Positions 1 to 9,547 of a stretch of DNA of 64,000 bases are shown in pieces. The DNA comes from CAVVZJ01 sp963752755. Lineage in GTDB: Bacteria; Planctomycetota; Planctomycetia; Isosphaerales; Isosphaeraceae. A program made the position numbers and the translations under genes. The DNA lies in contig CAVVZJ010000003.1 of NCBI GenBank assembly GCA_963752755.1, positions 1,178,001 to 1,242,000 on the forward strand, read 5' to 3'. The notes beneath the pieces were generated by a model. It saw only the letters and a program-made list of their open reading frames with translations, ran no database searches and had not been told where the DNA came from. Numbering within the stretch: position 1 is the first letter of the stretch; every line of letters starts with the position of its first letter.

Positions 1-1
1 G

Positions 2-184
2 GGCCGGTTCCGCGAACACCTGGACCGGGTCGAGGGCAACTCGCGGTTCGGAGCCTTTGACTGGGTCTATCGCGATCGCGGGTCGGCGCTGGCCCATGTC
101 GATCGAGAGGTCGAGGAGGAGTGGTCGGAGTTCTGTGGCCCTGCCTCGAAGAAACGGCGGGAGGCGCGTGGTTCGGGATCATGA
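2..184 (+). CDS. C-terminal end of an unidentified protein (5' end outside window)
   Basis: An open frame enters from the left edge and stops at TGA 182-184, giving the last 60 residues of a protein. It is rich in charged residues and Trp/Phe/Tyr (for example FDWVYRDRG and EVEEEWSEF) and ends in a basic Lys/Arg tail, with codon use like the neighbouring high-GC genes. I do not recognise the family. A palindromic repeat begins about 45 bases after the stop. Only the tail is visible, so function cannot be inferred. Confidence 0.5.
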   Translation, partial: GRFREHLDRVEGNSRFGAFDWVYRDRGSALAHVDREVEEEWSEFCGPASKKRREARGSGS

Positions 185-230
185 GCGCTCTGTTGGAAAC
201 CATGAACGCACAACTCTGTGTGGCTGTGGG

Positions 231-320
231 CGGGTGGCATGCCCACGTCTTCGTGGGCATGTCCGGGTCCGCAGGCTTGTTCGGCCGGACATGCCCACGA
301 AGACGTGGGCATGCCACCCG
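231..320. repeat. Palindromic intergenic repeat, copy A (GGGTGGC/ATGCCCACG type)
   Basis: Bases 231-266 and 285-320 are perfect 36-base inverted copies separated by an 18-base loop. Each arm is itself a hairpin: CCCACG, a short TCTT turn, then CGTGGG. The ends read GGGTGGC and GCCACCC. Diverged copies occur at 1000-1088, 11395-11478 and 51431-51521. The structure resembles paired REP elements (BIMEs). A terminator role for the gene on the left is possible but there is no T-run. Confidence 0.9.
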
Positions 321-370
321 CCAAAGACGAGATGCGAATCGAGCCCACGATCAAAAACAGGGGGTCGTCC

Positions 371-991
371 ATGAGCCTTCAAATGAATAATAATCGATGT
401 CGAAGAATTACGATCGCCGACGCGATGCTTCTGGTAATGGGCACCGCCATCGGCATCGCCTGGACTCGGTATTGGCTACTCCTGGAGCAAGATTCGTATG
501 AGGCGGGCTTGGATCGCCTGACCGGATTTGCCCGCAACATGAGGCTTGCCAGGTGGTGGGCTGAGGCGCTGTCATGCTGCATTCTGTCTCTGTCAGTCAC
601 ATGGATGGTGGTGCGATTGCGGAAGCCCCGCCTGAGTATCCGTCGCCTCTCCCGTCAACCAGGGTTTGTCTCCACCACAGCAGCGCTCACGGCCTTCGCT
701 GTTGATTCCTTTTTTGATATCACCGCTTGGATGACCGGTCTCATTCAGGTCTTTGACGCGCCACGGTGGAGTTTGGCCTGGTGGGGGGATGTCTGGGAGG
801 ATATGATTTTATCATTGTGTTTAAGAACGTTGTGTGCGGCAGTGGTAGTTGCCTGGTTGCTCCTGGCCATAAGTGGGCGGTGGCGACGCGAGCCGGGATG
901 GATTGACGGGATAGGGACCGCCCTGGGGTTTTATTGGCTTCTCGTCCCCCCTCTGCTTAGCGTTTCTTATCCTGAATGGATGATCTCCTAG
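371..991 (+). CDS. Small multi-pass membrane protein, unknown function
   Basis: The protein has 206 residues. The start at ATG 371 is chosen because the frame upstream runs through repeat A and is not protein-like. Four to five hydrophobic segments are visible: residues about 15-33 (after ITIADAMLLVMG), the late 60s to low 80s, 105-125, 150-175 and the C-terminus. The N-terminal pattern IADAMLL..GTAIGIAW is common among small planctomycete membrane proteins of unknown role. The gene is clearly lower in GC than its neighbours and sits alone between two palindromic repeats, which may indicate acquisition. No catalytic motif is visible. Confidence 0.7.
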   Translation: MSLQMNNNRCRRITIADAMLLVMGTAIGIAWTRYWLLLEQDSYEAGLDRLTGFARNMRLARWWAEALSCCILSLSVTWMVVRLRKPRLSIRRLSRQPGFVSTTAALTAFAVDSFFDITAWMTGLIQVFDAPRWSLAWWGDVWEDMILSLCLRTLCAAVVVAWLLLAISGRWRREPGWIDGIGTALGFYWLLVPPLLSVSYPEWMIS

Positions 992-999
992 TGGTTTGG

Positions 1000-1088
1000 T
1001 GGTAGGCCCACGTCTTCATGGGCATGTCCTGGTTCGAAGGTGTCGCGTTCGGTCGGACATGCCCACGAAGACATGGGCATGCCACCCG
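1000..1088. repeat. Palindromic intergenic repeat, copy B
   Basis: This is a diverged copy of repeat A. The left arm at 1000-1029 (GGTAGGCCCACG, then TCTT) is the inverted counterpart of 1055-1088, which ends GCCACCCG. The arms differ at several bases (TCATGGGC against GACATGGG), so it is older than copy A or compensated. It lies between the membrane protein gene and the DUF58 operon. Confidence 0.85.
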
Positions 1089-1124
1089 CCCCAGCGGCCC
1101 TACACTGTGATCCCGAGATTCGTC

Positions 1125-2034
1125 ATGCCCCCCGACGCCACCCCCGACCTCCCCCTCGACCCCACCGCCGTCGCCCGCTTCGGCCGGCTCGAACTGCTGG
1201 CCCGGCTGGTGGTCGAGGGGGTGATGTCGGGCTTGCACAAGAGCCCGTTCAAGGGGTTCTCCGTCGAGTTCGCCGAGCACCGGCAGTATGGGCCGGGGGA
1301 CGAGATCCGGCATATCGACTGGAGGGCGTTCGGTAAGACGGATCGCTACTACGTCAAGGAATATGAGGAGGAGACGAACCTGAGGGCTTACCTCGTCGTC
1401 GATACGTCCGGCAGCATGGGCTATGCGGGGCGGACGGTGGCGAAGGTGGAGTATGCCCGGCGGCTCGCGGCGTCGCTGGCTTATTTGATGGTCAGCCAGC
1501 GCGATGCGGTGGGGCTGGTGACGTTCGACGAGAAGCTCCGCGAGATGATCCCGCCGCGGTCGGCGCCGGGGCATTTCTCGGTGGTCTGCCAGGCGTTGGA
1601 GAAGGCGGAGGTCGGTGGCGAGACGCCGTTGAGCGGCATCCTGCACGCTCTGGCCGAGCGCATCCGGAGGCGCGGGCCTGGTCGTCATCCTCTCGGACGG
1701 GTTCGATGATCTGAATGCGTTGAGCCAGGCGCTGCGGCATCTGCGGCATCGGAGGCATGAAGTTCTGTTCCTGCAAGTGCTCGCCCCCGAGGAGGAGGAA
1801 TTCCCGTTCCGGAGGCCGTCGCGGTTCCGCAACCTGGAGCGTCCCGGCCACGCCCTCCGGATCGACCCGGCCGCGCTCCGGGCGGCCTACCTGGAACGCT
1901 TCCGCGCCCACTGCGACGGCCTCAAGGAGCAGCTCCGCGGCATGGACGCCGACTACCACCGGGCCTCGACGGCGAACCCGCCCGAGCGGACCCTGCTCGA
2001 CTACCTGTCCGCCCGCGCCGGGCGGGGAGCGTGA
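1125..2034 (+). CDS. DUF58 domain protein (one apparent frameshift)
   Basis: DUF58 protein of about 302 residues, with the von Willebrand-like fold found next to MoxR ATPases. Residues 35-90 carry the family signature: GPGDEIRHIDWRAFGKTDR followed by VKEYEEETN. A metal-binding-like site, VVDTSGSMG, follows. The frame breaks near 1672-1680; reading continues one frame over as LVVILSDGFDD and stops at 2034. Start ATG 1125 gives MPPDATPDL. It is followed after 6 bases by the BatA-type gene, so the two probably share a transcript. Members of this group are thought to help assemble or activate cell-envelope complexes together with MoxR chaperones. No MoxR gene is in view, so it would have to be elsewhere. 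Confidence 0.88.
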
Positions 2035-2040
2035 TGCCCG

Positions 2041-4289
2041 ATGAACTGGACCTTCCAGGTCGCCGCGCCCGCCATGCTCTGGGGACTCGCCGGCGTCTCG
2101 ATCCCGCTGGTCATTCACCTGCTCAATCGTCGCCGCGCCACGGTGATCGACTGGGGCGCGATGCAGTTCCTCGACCTCGGCCGACGGGCGCGCCGCAAGT
2201 TCCAGATCACGGAACTGCTCCTGATGGCCGGCCGCATGGCCCTGCTCGCACTGGTCGCCCTCGCCGTGGCCCGCCCGTTCCTCGTCCCGCGCTCGATCGG
2301 GGCCGACCGTCCGCGGCGGGGACATCCTCGGGCGAACCCCGCGACGTCGTCCTCATCCTCGACGGCTCCGCGAGCATGGCCCGCCTCTCGGGCGGCTCGA
2401 CCGCCCGCGACCGCGCGATCCGCTGGGCTCGCGACTTCGTGTCGAGCCTTCCCCCGGCAGCGCCGTCGCCATCCTCGACGCCCGCGACCGCGTCCGACCG
2501 TTGATCGATCCGCCGACGGCCGACAAGTCGCAGGTCCTCGCTGCCCTCGCCGACGCCCCCCCGCCTCGCGGTTCCTCCGACCTCCCCGCCGCCGTCAACG
2601 AGGCGTTCCGCATCCTCGAAATGACGAAGAACCTCAACCGCGACATCCTCCTCCTCGGCGACGGCCAGCGCCTCGCGTGGCGACCCGGCGACGCGGCCCG
2701 CTGGCGTTTGCTCAAGGACTTGCATGCCGAGATGAAACAGCGTCGCTCGATCTCCCCGACCCTCTGGGCCGTCTCCTTCGCCTCCGACGCCGACCCCGAA
2801 GGGGCCGACGGCTCCGTGGCCCCCCTCGAATTGCCGCGGCGGCTGGTGCCAGCGGGCCTGCCCCTGACCGTGACGACCACCGTCGCCAACGCCGGACCGC
2901 AATCCCTGAAGCGCCGCGCGGAATTGCTCGTCGATGGCGTGCCGTCGCCCGCGAATCGCCAGGAAATCGGCCCGATCCCGTCGGGCGGGTCGGTGCCCTT
3001 GAGCTTCCAAACGGCCATCCCGACGCCCGGCTCCCACCTGCTCACCGTCCGGCTCGACCCAGGCGACGACCCCCTGCCCACCAACGACGAGGCGTCCCGC
3101 CCGATCGAGGTGGCCGAGGCGTTGCCGGTGCTCCTCGTTGACGGCGAGGCCGGCGCCGGGCCGCTCTCCGGCGAGGTCGATTTCCTCCGCGCCGCGCTCG
3201 CCCCCGCCGACGACACGACCCCCGCCGTCCGCGCCGACCGTCGTCCCCGCCCCGGCGTTCGTGGCGGACGATCTGAAAGATCAACGGGTGCTCGTGCTGG
3301 CGAACGTCGAGCGGCTCGACCCCTCGCAGTCCGCCGCCGTGTCCGACTTCCTGGCCCGAGGCGGGGGCGTGCTCGTCGTCCCCGGCGATCGCATGGATGT
3401 TGAATCTCTATAACGACCGCTTCTTCCGCGACGGCGAGGGCTGGCTGCCCGCCCGGCTGGGCGAACTCCGCGGCGACTTCCCCCGCCGCGAGCCGGTGGC
3501 CCACCCGAACCCCCGCAGCTTCACACGGGCCGATCATGTCCCCCTTCGGCCAGGGCGAATCGCCGCCCCTGGGACGCGCGGCTCTGTTCGCCTACCGCGT
3601 TCTCGAACCGGCCGCGAATCCGCCCGCGGCGGTCGCGGCCCGGCTCGACACGGGCGACCCCTGGCTCGTCGAGCGGCCCGGCCGGCCGCGGTCGCGTGGC
3701 GGTCGTCGCCGGGCCGCTCGACGCCGAGGGCGGCACCCTGCCCGTCAACGCCGACTTCGTGCCCTTGGTCCATACGTTGATCTTCCACCTCGCCGACCCG
3801 ACCGCCTCCGCGGCCCCCCTCCGACCCGGCGAGCCGATCCGGCTCGACCTGGCCCGGTCGCCCGACGAATCGATCAAGGACGTGAAGATTCAGCTCCCCG
3901 ACGGCCGCACCGGCCGCGCCGCCGTCGTCCGCCAGGGCGACCGGGCGTCCTTGCGGTTCGACGAGACGACCGACCCGGGCGTCTATCGCCTCGCCCTCCC
4001 CGAGCCGATCGGCGGATTTGCCTATGTCCTGGTCGCCTCCGACGCCCGCGAGTCCGACCCGACTCCCCTGGAACCCGCCGAGGCCGAAAAGCTCGCCGAG
4101 GGCTGGCCGTTGACGTTCGTCGCCGACGCCGGTTCGTTCTCGTCCCGGCTCCTCGCCCGCGGCGAATCCGGCCATCGCCCCCTCTGGCGCTGGCTCGTCC
4201 TCGCGGCCCTCGGCGGGCTCTGCCTGGAGGTGGTCGCGACCCGCCGGATCGCCCGGTCACGCGGCCTGACCAGGAGCGACGACGCATGA
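2041..4289 (+). CDS. BatA-domain / von Willebrand factor A protein (several apparent frameshifts)
   Basis: Read across the shifts this is one protein of about 750 residues. The N-terminus (MNWTFQVAAPAMLWGLAGVS, then IPLVIHLLNRRR) is a typical BatA domain: a membrane segment, the HLLNRRR motif and a second hydrophobic segment near residues 58-82. A VWA domain follows (VVLILDGSASMARLSGG, with DxSxS), then CARDB-like beta domains and a C-terminal transmembrane helix before TRRIARSRG. The frame changes near 2310, 2480, 3230, 3400, 3530 and 3695, yet conserved coding resumes each time. The last codon overlaps the next gene as ATGA (4286-4289), which indicates translational coupling. The role is probably envelope-associated; the partner is unknown. 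Confidence 0.85.
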
Positions 4290-6737
4290 AAATCCCCCTG
4301 ATCGCTGAAATGGCCCTGGACCTCGGCGGCGGCCGTCGCCTGATCCTCGCCGGCGCCGGCGCGGGCTGGCTCTGGCTGGCGCTGGGCGTCGCGGCCCTGA
4401 CGTTGCTCGTCGTGCTCTATCGCGATGAGCGCCGGCTGGTCTCGCGACGGACCGGCCTCTCGTTGCTCGCCCTGCGACTCGCCGCGGCGGCGTCCCTGGT
4501 GGTCGCCCTGTTCGAGCCGATCGCGGAGCGCTCGTATCGCGAGACGGTCCGCGGCCGGGTGATCGTCGGCGTGGACCTCTCCGAGAGCATGGCCACCACC
4601 GACCCCGGCCGCTCCGCCGAGGAGGCCGCGAAGCTCGGCGAAGCCCTCGGCATCAGCCCGATCCAGGCGGGCAAGCTCTCGCGACGCGAGGTCGCCCGTC
4701 GCCTCCTTCAAGGCGACTGGCTCCGCCGTCTCGCCGCCGACCACGACGTCGAGCTGATCGGCTTCGCCCGCGAGGCGACGGTCGGCTACACCCCCTCCTC
4801 GATGTCCGCCCTCCTGGCGAAACCGTCGCCGCCCGACGACCCGGCCACCCAGGTCACGGACTGGCGCCCCGTCCTCGACCGCGCCCTCGAAAACTCCGAT
4901 GGCGCCCCCGTGCTCGGCGTCGTCCTCCTGACCGACGGCCGCCAGAACGCCGACGGCCCGTCCGACGCCACCGATCGCCTCGCCGCCCGCGGCGTGCCGG
5001 TCTTCCCCGTCCTGATCGGCTCCACCGACCCGCCCCACGATGCCGCGATCGCCTCGGTCAAGGCTCCCGAGCGCGTGTCGAAGGGCGACGCCGCCGACGT
5101 CGCGGTCACCGTCAAGCTCGACGGCGAGGTCCCCGGCACCGAGGTCCCCGTCGTCCTCGAACGCCCCGGCGCCGAGCCGATCCGCCAGGAGGTGACGGTC
5201 CCCTCCGACGGCTCCCGCCCGCTCGCCTCCTTCCGCGTCCCGCTCGAAACGGTCGGCAACCAGCCCCTCACCGTCTCGGTCGGCCCCGTCCCCGGCGACC
5301 TCCGGCCCGACAACGACCGCCGCACCTTCCAGATCGAGGTGACGGACGACCAGGCCCGCGTCCTCCTGATCGACGGCGAGCCGCGCTGGGAGTTCCGCTA
5401 CCTCCGCAACGCCCTCCGCCGCGACCCGCACGTCGCCGTCGAGTCGGTCGTCTTCCGCCAGCCCCCCGCGCTCGCCTCCGCCGAGCCGACCTACCCCTCG
5501 TCCGTCCCGTCTCCGCCCTCCAACGGCCCCGACCCCCTCGGCGCCTTCGACGTCATCGTCGTCGGCGACGTCGCCCCCGACGACCTCCCCCCGGCCGCCT
5601 GGCGACGCCTCGAATCCTACGCCGACCGCCGCGGCGGCACGCTCGTCCTCGCTGCCGGTCCCCGGCTCGCGGACCTGCTCGCCTCCGACGAATCCGCCCG
5701 CAAGCTCCTGCCCGTCCTCGACCCCCGCCCGCTCCCCTTCGACCCCGACGCCGCCGACCCCGCCCACCCGAGCCTCCCGCCCGGATCTGGTCCTGCGCCC
5801 CTCGCCCGAAGCCCTGTCCGACGCCTCCTCCTGGCCCATGCTCCGCTTCGCCGCCGAGCCCGACCGCAGCCTTGCCGTCTGGGACGGCCTGCCCCACCTT
5901 CCCTGGGTCCTCGGCGGCCGTCCCAAGCCGACGGCCACGCCCCTCCTGATCGCTGTCGGCGACGACCTCAGCGCCGATTCCGCGACCGTCTCCGCCGCCA
6001 TGCCCTATGGCCTCGGCCAGGTCCTCTGGGTCGGCACCGACGGCACCTGGCGCTGGCGTTACCGCGTCGGCGACGCCTACCACCACCGCTTCTGGGGCCA
6101 GGTCGATCCGCTGGGCCGGCTCCAGCAAGCTGACTGCCGGCAACCGCCTCGTCCGCTTCGGCCCCCTCCGCCCCCGCACCCCCGAAGGCCAGTCCACCCC
6201 GCTCCGCGCCCAGTTCTCCGAGCACGCCCCCTCCCTCTCCCCCGACCTCCTCGTCGCCGCCCGCCTCTTCCGCGCCCGCCCGGCCCCCTCCGCCTCTCCC
6301 TCCGGCCGCCCCTCCCTCGAAACCATCGGGGACCCTCTGATGGTCGTCCCCCTCCGCCCCTCCCCCGACCAGCCCCTCGTCTTCGAAGGCACCGCCCCCC
6401 CTCTCCCCCCGGCCTCTACGCCGTCCAGCTCGCCGTCCCCCAGCTCCCCGACGCCCCCAACGACTCCGCCCCCCTCGAAATCACCTCCCTCGCCACCCCC
6501 GAGTGCATCGAGCTTTCCGCCACCCGCGACCCCCTCGACCGCCTCGCCACCCCCACCGGCGGCCGCGTCCTCACCCCCCCCGAAGTTTCCTCCCTCGCTC
6601 CCCTCATCGCCTCCCGCAACGAGCCCCGCCTCCGCGTCGCGTCCTCCCCTCTCTGGGACCGCCCCTGGACCCTCGGCCTCTTCTTCGCGATCCTGACGGC
6701 GGAGTGGGTCACGCGCAAGCGGGCGGGCTTGCCCTGA
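4286..6737 (+). CDS. Membrane VWA / glutamine-amidotransferase-like protein (apparent frameshifts)
   Basis: Protein of about 815 residues, the third member of the DUF58-BatA-VWA operon, starting at ATG 4286 inside the previous stop. Two N-terminal membrane helices (residues about 25-45 and 60-80) precede a VWA-like domain with VIVGVDLSESM at 93-103 and VLLTDGRQN near 213. Ig-like beta domains follow, then a GATase1-like segment (LLIDGEPRWEFRYLRNAL; FDVIVVGDVAP). A last membrane helix lies near the C-terminus (LFFAILTAEW). The frame shifts near 5782, 6105 and 6405. The layout matches planctomycete operons in which large periplasm-facing VWA proteins follow DUF58. The natural ligand is not known. 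Confidence 0.85.
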
Positions 6738-6778
6738 TCTCCGGTCGCCTGGAAGAGAGTGATTCGGGCGGTTCCAGA

Positions 6779-7129
6779 TCAGGCTCCATGCCGATCGAGA
6801 AAGTGCTTCAGGACCAGCGCCGCGTTGTGCTCCTCGTCGCGCGCCGCATAGACGAGCGTCACAGTCCCCTTCGCAGCCTTCTCCCGGAGGAGGGCGATCT
6901 CCTCGGACTTGCCAGCCAGTTCCTTCCGGTAGTGCTTCTGGAACTCTGCCCAGCGGTCCGGATCGTGGCCGAACCAGGTGCGCAACTCGGGGCTCGGCGC
7001 CACCTGCTTCAACCAAAGTTCGAGGGCCGCGCGTGGCTTGCTCACGCCCCGAGGCCAGAGTCGATCGACCAGCACCCGGAACCCGTCCGATGGCGAAGGC
7101 GTCTCATACACCCGCTTCAACTGGATCAT
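6779..7129 (-). CDS. DUF488 family protein
   Basis: Protein of 116 residues, starting at MIQLKRVYE (ATG at 7129), with a GGGAGGG-type ribosome site upstream. The signature VDRLWPRGVSK near residues 20-30, the WFGHDP segment and the RYRKEL-like block (HYRKELAGK) place it in DUF488, a small conserved family that often sits near haem and NO-stress genes. Its biochemical activity is not established. It is the last gene of a minus-strand run (haemoglobin, cupin, cupin, DUF488) and is separated from the cupin by a hairpin at 7184-7297, which could lower its expression relative to the upstream genes. Confidence 0.9.
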   Translation of the reverse strand: MIQLKRVYETPSPSDGFRVLVDRLWPRGVSKPRAALELWLKQVAPSPELRTWFGHDPDRWAEFQKHYRKELAGKSEEIALLREKAAKGTVTLVYAARDEEHNAALVLKHFLDRHGA

Positions 7130-7183
7130 CGCCGGTCCCTCCCCGATCGACGACCGTTGCCGTCCCCCGACGCCAGGCACCCG

Positions 7184-7297
7184 CCGGGGCCGTCCCGCAT
7201 TCGGCCTGGTCCGGCCGAAGGGCCGGCCTCCTCGCCGGTCCATTCGAATTTCGGCGTCGTTGCCGGTCCGGACTGCCAGAACGCGGGACGGCCCCGG
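7184..7297. other. Inverted repeat between cupin and DUF488 genes
   Basis: CCGGGGCCGTCCCGC at 7184-7198 is perfectly inverted at 7283-7297. The enclosed bases include a second GC-rich palindrome (GGTCCGGCCGAAGGGCCGG). It lies in the 180-base gap of an otherwise tightly spaced minus-strand gene run. It may act as an attenuator or mRNA-stability element; there is no U-tract to support an intrinsic terminator. Confidence 0.6.
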
Positions 7298-7309
7298 TGG
7301 ACGCGGCGA

Positions 7310-7720
7310 TCAGGCCGTGGCCCCGGCCGTCGGCCGGACCTTCGTCACCAGCACCGTCGAATCTTTCAGGCCGACCAGCGAGTGCGGCTCCCCCGCGGCC
7401 AGCACGAGTAGTTGACCTGCCTTCAGGTCGCGAGACGTGCCGCCCGCGGTGAACCGGACCGAGCCCTCCAGGCAGTGAACCGTGATCTCGCCGGTTGCGT
7501 GGTGGGTCGGGATCTCCTGACCCTCCGCCAGGGCCAGCCGGCGGACCTCCAGGCTCGGCGTCTTCGCCAGCAGGCTCGACGGCCGCCCCAGAAAAACACG
7601 AGCGAAGCCCGAAGGGGCCGGCTGATCCGGCGCCTTCAGGCTCGACGGCCGCCCGCCCGCCTCCGGCGCCGGCCCTTGAACCTCAATCACGCCCACGTAA
7701 GGATTCTGTTCCAGAAGCAC
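7310..7720 (-). CDS. Cupin domain protein
   Basis: Protein of 136 residues with a single small cupin barrel in its C-terminal half. The metal-site motifs are readable: THHATGEITVHCLEG (HH..E-type motif 1) and GQLLVLAAGEPHSL (motif 2 with its late His). Residues 1-50 are Pro-rich and variable. It follows the second cupin gene by 42 bases on the same strand and lies in the NO-stress block. Such stand-alone cupins may bind a metal or act as small dioxygenases or sensors; the substrate is unknown. The two cupins share core motifs, which suggests an old duplication. Confidence 0.85.
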   Translation of the reverse strand: MLLEQNPYVGVIEVQGPAPEAGGRPSSLKAPDQPAPSGFARVFLGRPSSLLAKTPSLEVRRLALAEGQEIPTHHATGEITVHCLEGSVRFTAGGTSRDLKAGQLLVLAAGEPHSLVGLKDSTVLVTKVRPTAGATA

Positions 7721-7762
7721 GGGACACCTCCGTTTCGGTTTCCAGGTGAATCCCGCCGAGCG

Positions 7763-8101
7763 TCACGACTGTTCGGCGAAGAGGATGGTCAACAACACCA
7801 GGGAATCTTCGAGCCCCCGCAACGTGTGCGGCTCGCCGCTCTCCAGGTAGAGCCAGCGGCCGGCCGACAGGTCATGACGGCTGCCCTCGACCTCGATCTC
7901 GGCCCGACCGGCCAGGCATTGCACCGTGATCGGCCCCGCGACCTGATGCTCGTGGCAGACCTCCCGGCCCTTCGGCAGGACCAGGCGGATGACCTCGAAC
8001 CGGTCGTTCTTCACCAGCGCGGTCGTCCTTTGCTCGGTCAGCGACTCGCCGGCCGGCAGCAGATCGACGGGCTCTCCGGGGAATGCATGAGGAATCGCCA
8101 T
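7763..8101 (-). CDS. Cupin domain protein
   Basis: Protein of 112 residues. Start ATG 8101 (MAIPHAFPG) is preferred over an upstream in-frame codon because an AGGGAGAG ribosome site lies just before it. Motif 1 is CHEHQVAGPITVQCLAG and motif 2 is GRWLYLESGEPHTLRGL, giving three His and one Glu as probable metal ligands. The gene lies 39 bases downstream of the truncated haemoglobin, so they are probably cotranscribed and under the same NsrR-like control. The context suggests a role in coping with reactive nitrogen species, but no reaction can be assigned. Confidence 0.87.
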   Translation of the reverse strand: MAIPHAFPGEPVDLLPAGESLTEQRTTALVKNDRFEVIRLVLPKGREVCHEHQVAGPITVQCLAGRAEIEVEGSRHDLSAGRWLYLESGEPHTLRGLEDSLVLLTILFAEQS

Positions 8102-8140
8102 GGTGGTTCTCTCCCTTCCGAGGACCCGTTGCCTCAAGAG

Positions 8141-8575
8141 TTATTCCAGACCCAGCACCTTCGTCATGCCGTCGCGCATCCGCCGCGCCCGCCACAGGAA
8201 CGCCTCAGCCTCCGGGGCGTCGCAGAGGTCGCGCACCGTGACCTCGAACAGCGCGATCCAGTGGTCGAAGTGCTCCGCCTCCAGGCCCCCGATCGGCCGG
8301 TGCCGCTCCACCGGACGGCCGGAATACCGCCCGCTCCGCAGCAAGGCCGCCGACCAGAAGTCCACCATCCGGTCCAGGTGGTGGCCCCAGTCGCCCACAT
8401 GCCGCTCGAAGACCGGCCCGAGCCGCTCCTCCCGCCGCGCCCTCCGGTAGAATTCCTCCACCACCGCGCGGATCAACGCCTCGTCGATTCCCGCCGCGTC
8501 GGCGTGCGGACCGGCCTCGCCCTCCGTCAGCGCCAGCCCATACGATCGTGCCGCGTACGACGGTTCCATGGGCAT
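8141..8575 (-). CDS. Group III truncated haemoglobin
   Basis: Protein of 144 residues, the usual length for the family. The globin helices are readable: IRAVVEEFYRRARREERLGP, VFERHVGDWGHHLDRMVDFW with SAALL, and a helix with the probable proximal His in EAEHFDHWIALFEVTV. Start ATG 8575 (MPMEPSYAA) follows an AGGAGGGAGG ribosome site; ATG 8569 is a close alternative. These haem proteins bind O2 and NO and are often NsrR-controlled. It is the first gene of the minus-strand operon and is transcribed away from the Rrf2 regulator, with a dyad operator between them. Confidence 0.92.
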   Translation of the reverse strand: MPMEPSYAARSYGLALTEGEAGPHADAAGIDEALIRAVVEEFYRRARREERLGPVFERHVGDWGHHLDRMVDFWSAALLRSGRYSGRPVERHRPIGGLEAEHFDHWIALFEVTVRDLCDAPEAEAFLWRARRMRDGMTKVLGLE

Positions 8576-8635
8576 CCCCCTCCCTCCTTCGACCCGCCCA
8601 GGCCCCGATTTGCCTTCTCCGGAGGCCGGGCTTTT

Positions 8636-8658
8636 AATCTGCATCTAGAATCCATATT
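8636..8658. promoter_or_regulatory. Candidate NsrR-type operator in the divergent promoter region
   Basis: A 23-base imperfect dyad (AATCTGCAT, TCTAG centre, ATCCATATT) lies 60-80 bases before both divergent starts. It resembles the known NsrR consensus of two ATGCAT-type half sites spaced 11-1-11 (about 16 of 23 positions by eye). It is A/T-rich in a very GC-rich surrounding. Its position suits simultaneous repression of the haemoglobin operon and autoregulation. Confidence 0.6.
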
Positions 8659-8730
8659 ATGGTGTGGGGGCGGACTGTCAACACGTTCTCTCGGTTTTTT
8701 TCGATCGGACGACCCGGAGGAGTGGCGACG

Positions 8731-9204
8731 ATGCATCTGACGCAGTTCTCCGACTACGCCTTGCGCGTGGCCCTCTACCTGGCCTGCCACCCCGAGACGC
8801 GGGTGTCGGTCGAGGAGATCAGCCGCGCCTACGGCATCTCCCGGCATCACCTGGTGCGCGTGGTGCAATCCCTGAACGAGCTGGGCGTCGTCGAGTCCCA
8901 GCGTGGCCGCGGCGGCGGCATGCGGCTCGCCCGCGACCCCTCCGAGATCAACGTCGGCTGGCTGATCCGCCGCACCGAGCCCCATTTCCACCTGACCGAG
9001 TGCTTCGACCCCGCCACCAACACCTGCCCGATCGCCCCCGCCTGCGGCCTGAAAGGCGCCCTCCTCCGCGCCCAGCAAGCCTTCCTCGCGGTGCTCGACG
9101 AGTACACCCTCGACCAGTTCCTCCAGCAACGCCCCGCCCTGGTCCCCCTCCTGGCCGACTCCCTCCGCCGCCACTCCGAGCCTGGAGCGCCCGACCCGGG
9201 TTGA
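8731..9204 (+). CDS. Rrf2 family transcriptional regulator, NsrR-like
   Basis: Protein of 157 residues, starting at ATG 8731 (MHLTQFSDYALR, the classic Rrf2 N-terminus). A winged helix covers residues 1-80: ISRAYGISRHHLVRVVQSL is the recognition region and RGRGGGMRLA the wing. Three cysteines follow (C-x7-C-x5-C in ECFDPATNTCPIAPAC), which suits a [Fe-S] cluster as in NsrR. The family senses NO through the cluster and represses detoxification genes. The divergent haemoglobin-cupin-DUF488 operon and the dyad at 8636-8658 support that role. The C-terminal helix (DEYTLDQFL) is as in NsrR. Confidence 0.88.
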   Translation: MHLTQFSDYALRVALYLACHPETRVSVEEISRAYGISRHHLVRVVQSLNELGVVESQRGRGGGMRLARDPSEINVGWLIRRTEPHFHLTECFDPATNTCPIAPACGLKGALLRAQQAFLAVLDEYTLDQFLQQRPALVPLLADSLRRHSEPGAPDPG

Positions 9205-9307
9205 TCCTTGTCCGTGTCCCTGGCCGCTCGCGGAAGTAGGCGGGATGGCCATGTCGCCTTCTCCGCACCGACTTGCCCGGCGTGTTGTGCTGGAGTAGCC
9301 TTGACGC

Positions 9308-9541
9308 ATGGACTTCGAGATTATCGGCGATTTGTCGGATGTCGAGACGATCGCGGTGAACCTCTCGATCCGTGAGAACGCCGACCTCAAGGCCCGCTAC
9401 GGCGGCCGTCGCTGGCGCAAGCTCAAGGGCGTCGGCACGGTCCGCCTCGCCAACGGCAGCGTGCGGAAGGCCGAACTCCACTGGTACGAGGCCCACGGCG
9501 TCGGCAAGCGGAAGATGAAGATCAAGCGCCTTCTGGATTGA
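9308..9541 (+). CDS. Small conserved-type protein, unknown function
   Basis: Protein of 77 residues with an acidic N-terminal strand (MDFEIIGDLSDVETIAV) and a basic C-terminal half (GRRWRKLKGVG; GKRKMKIKRLLD). It looks like a compact beta-rich domain of the kind planctomycetes keep as free-standing ORFs. It ends 6 bases before the next small gene, suggesting a two-gene transcript downstream of the Rrf2 gene. No motif links it to a known activity. Confidence 0.7.
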   Translation: MDFEIIGDLSDVETIAVNLSIRENADLKARYGGRRWRKLKGVGTVRLANGSVRKAELHWYEAHGVGKRKMKIKRLLD

Positions 9542-9547
9542 ACCCCA

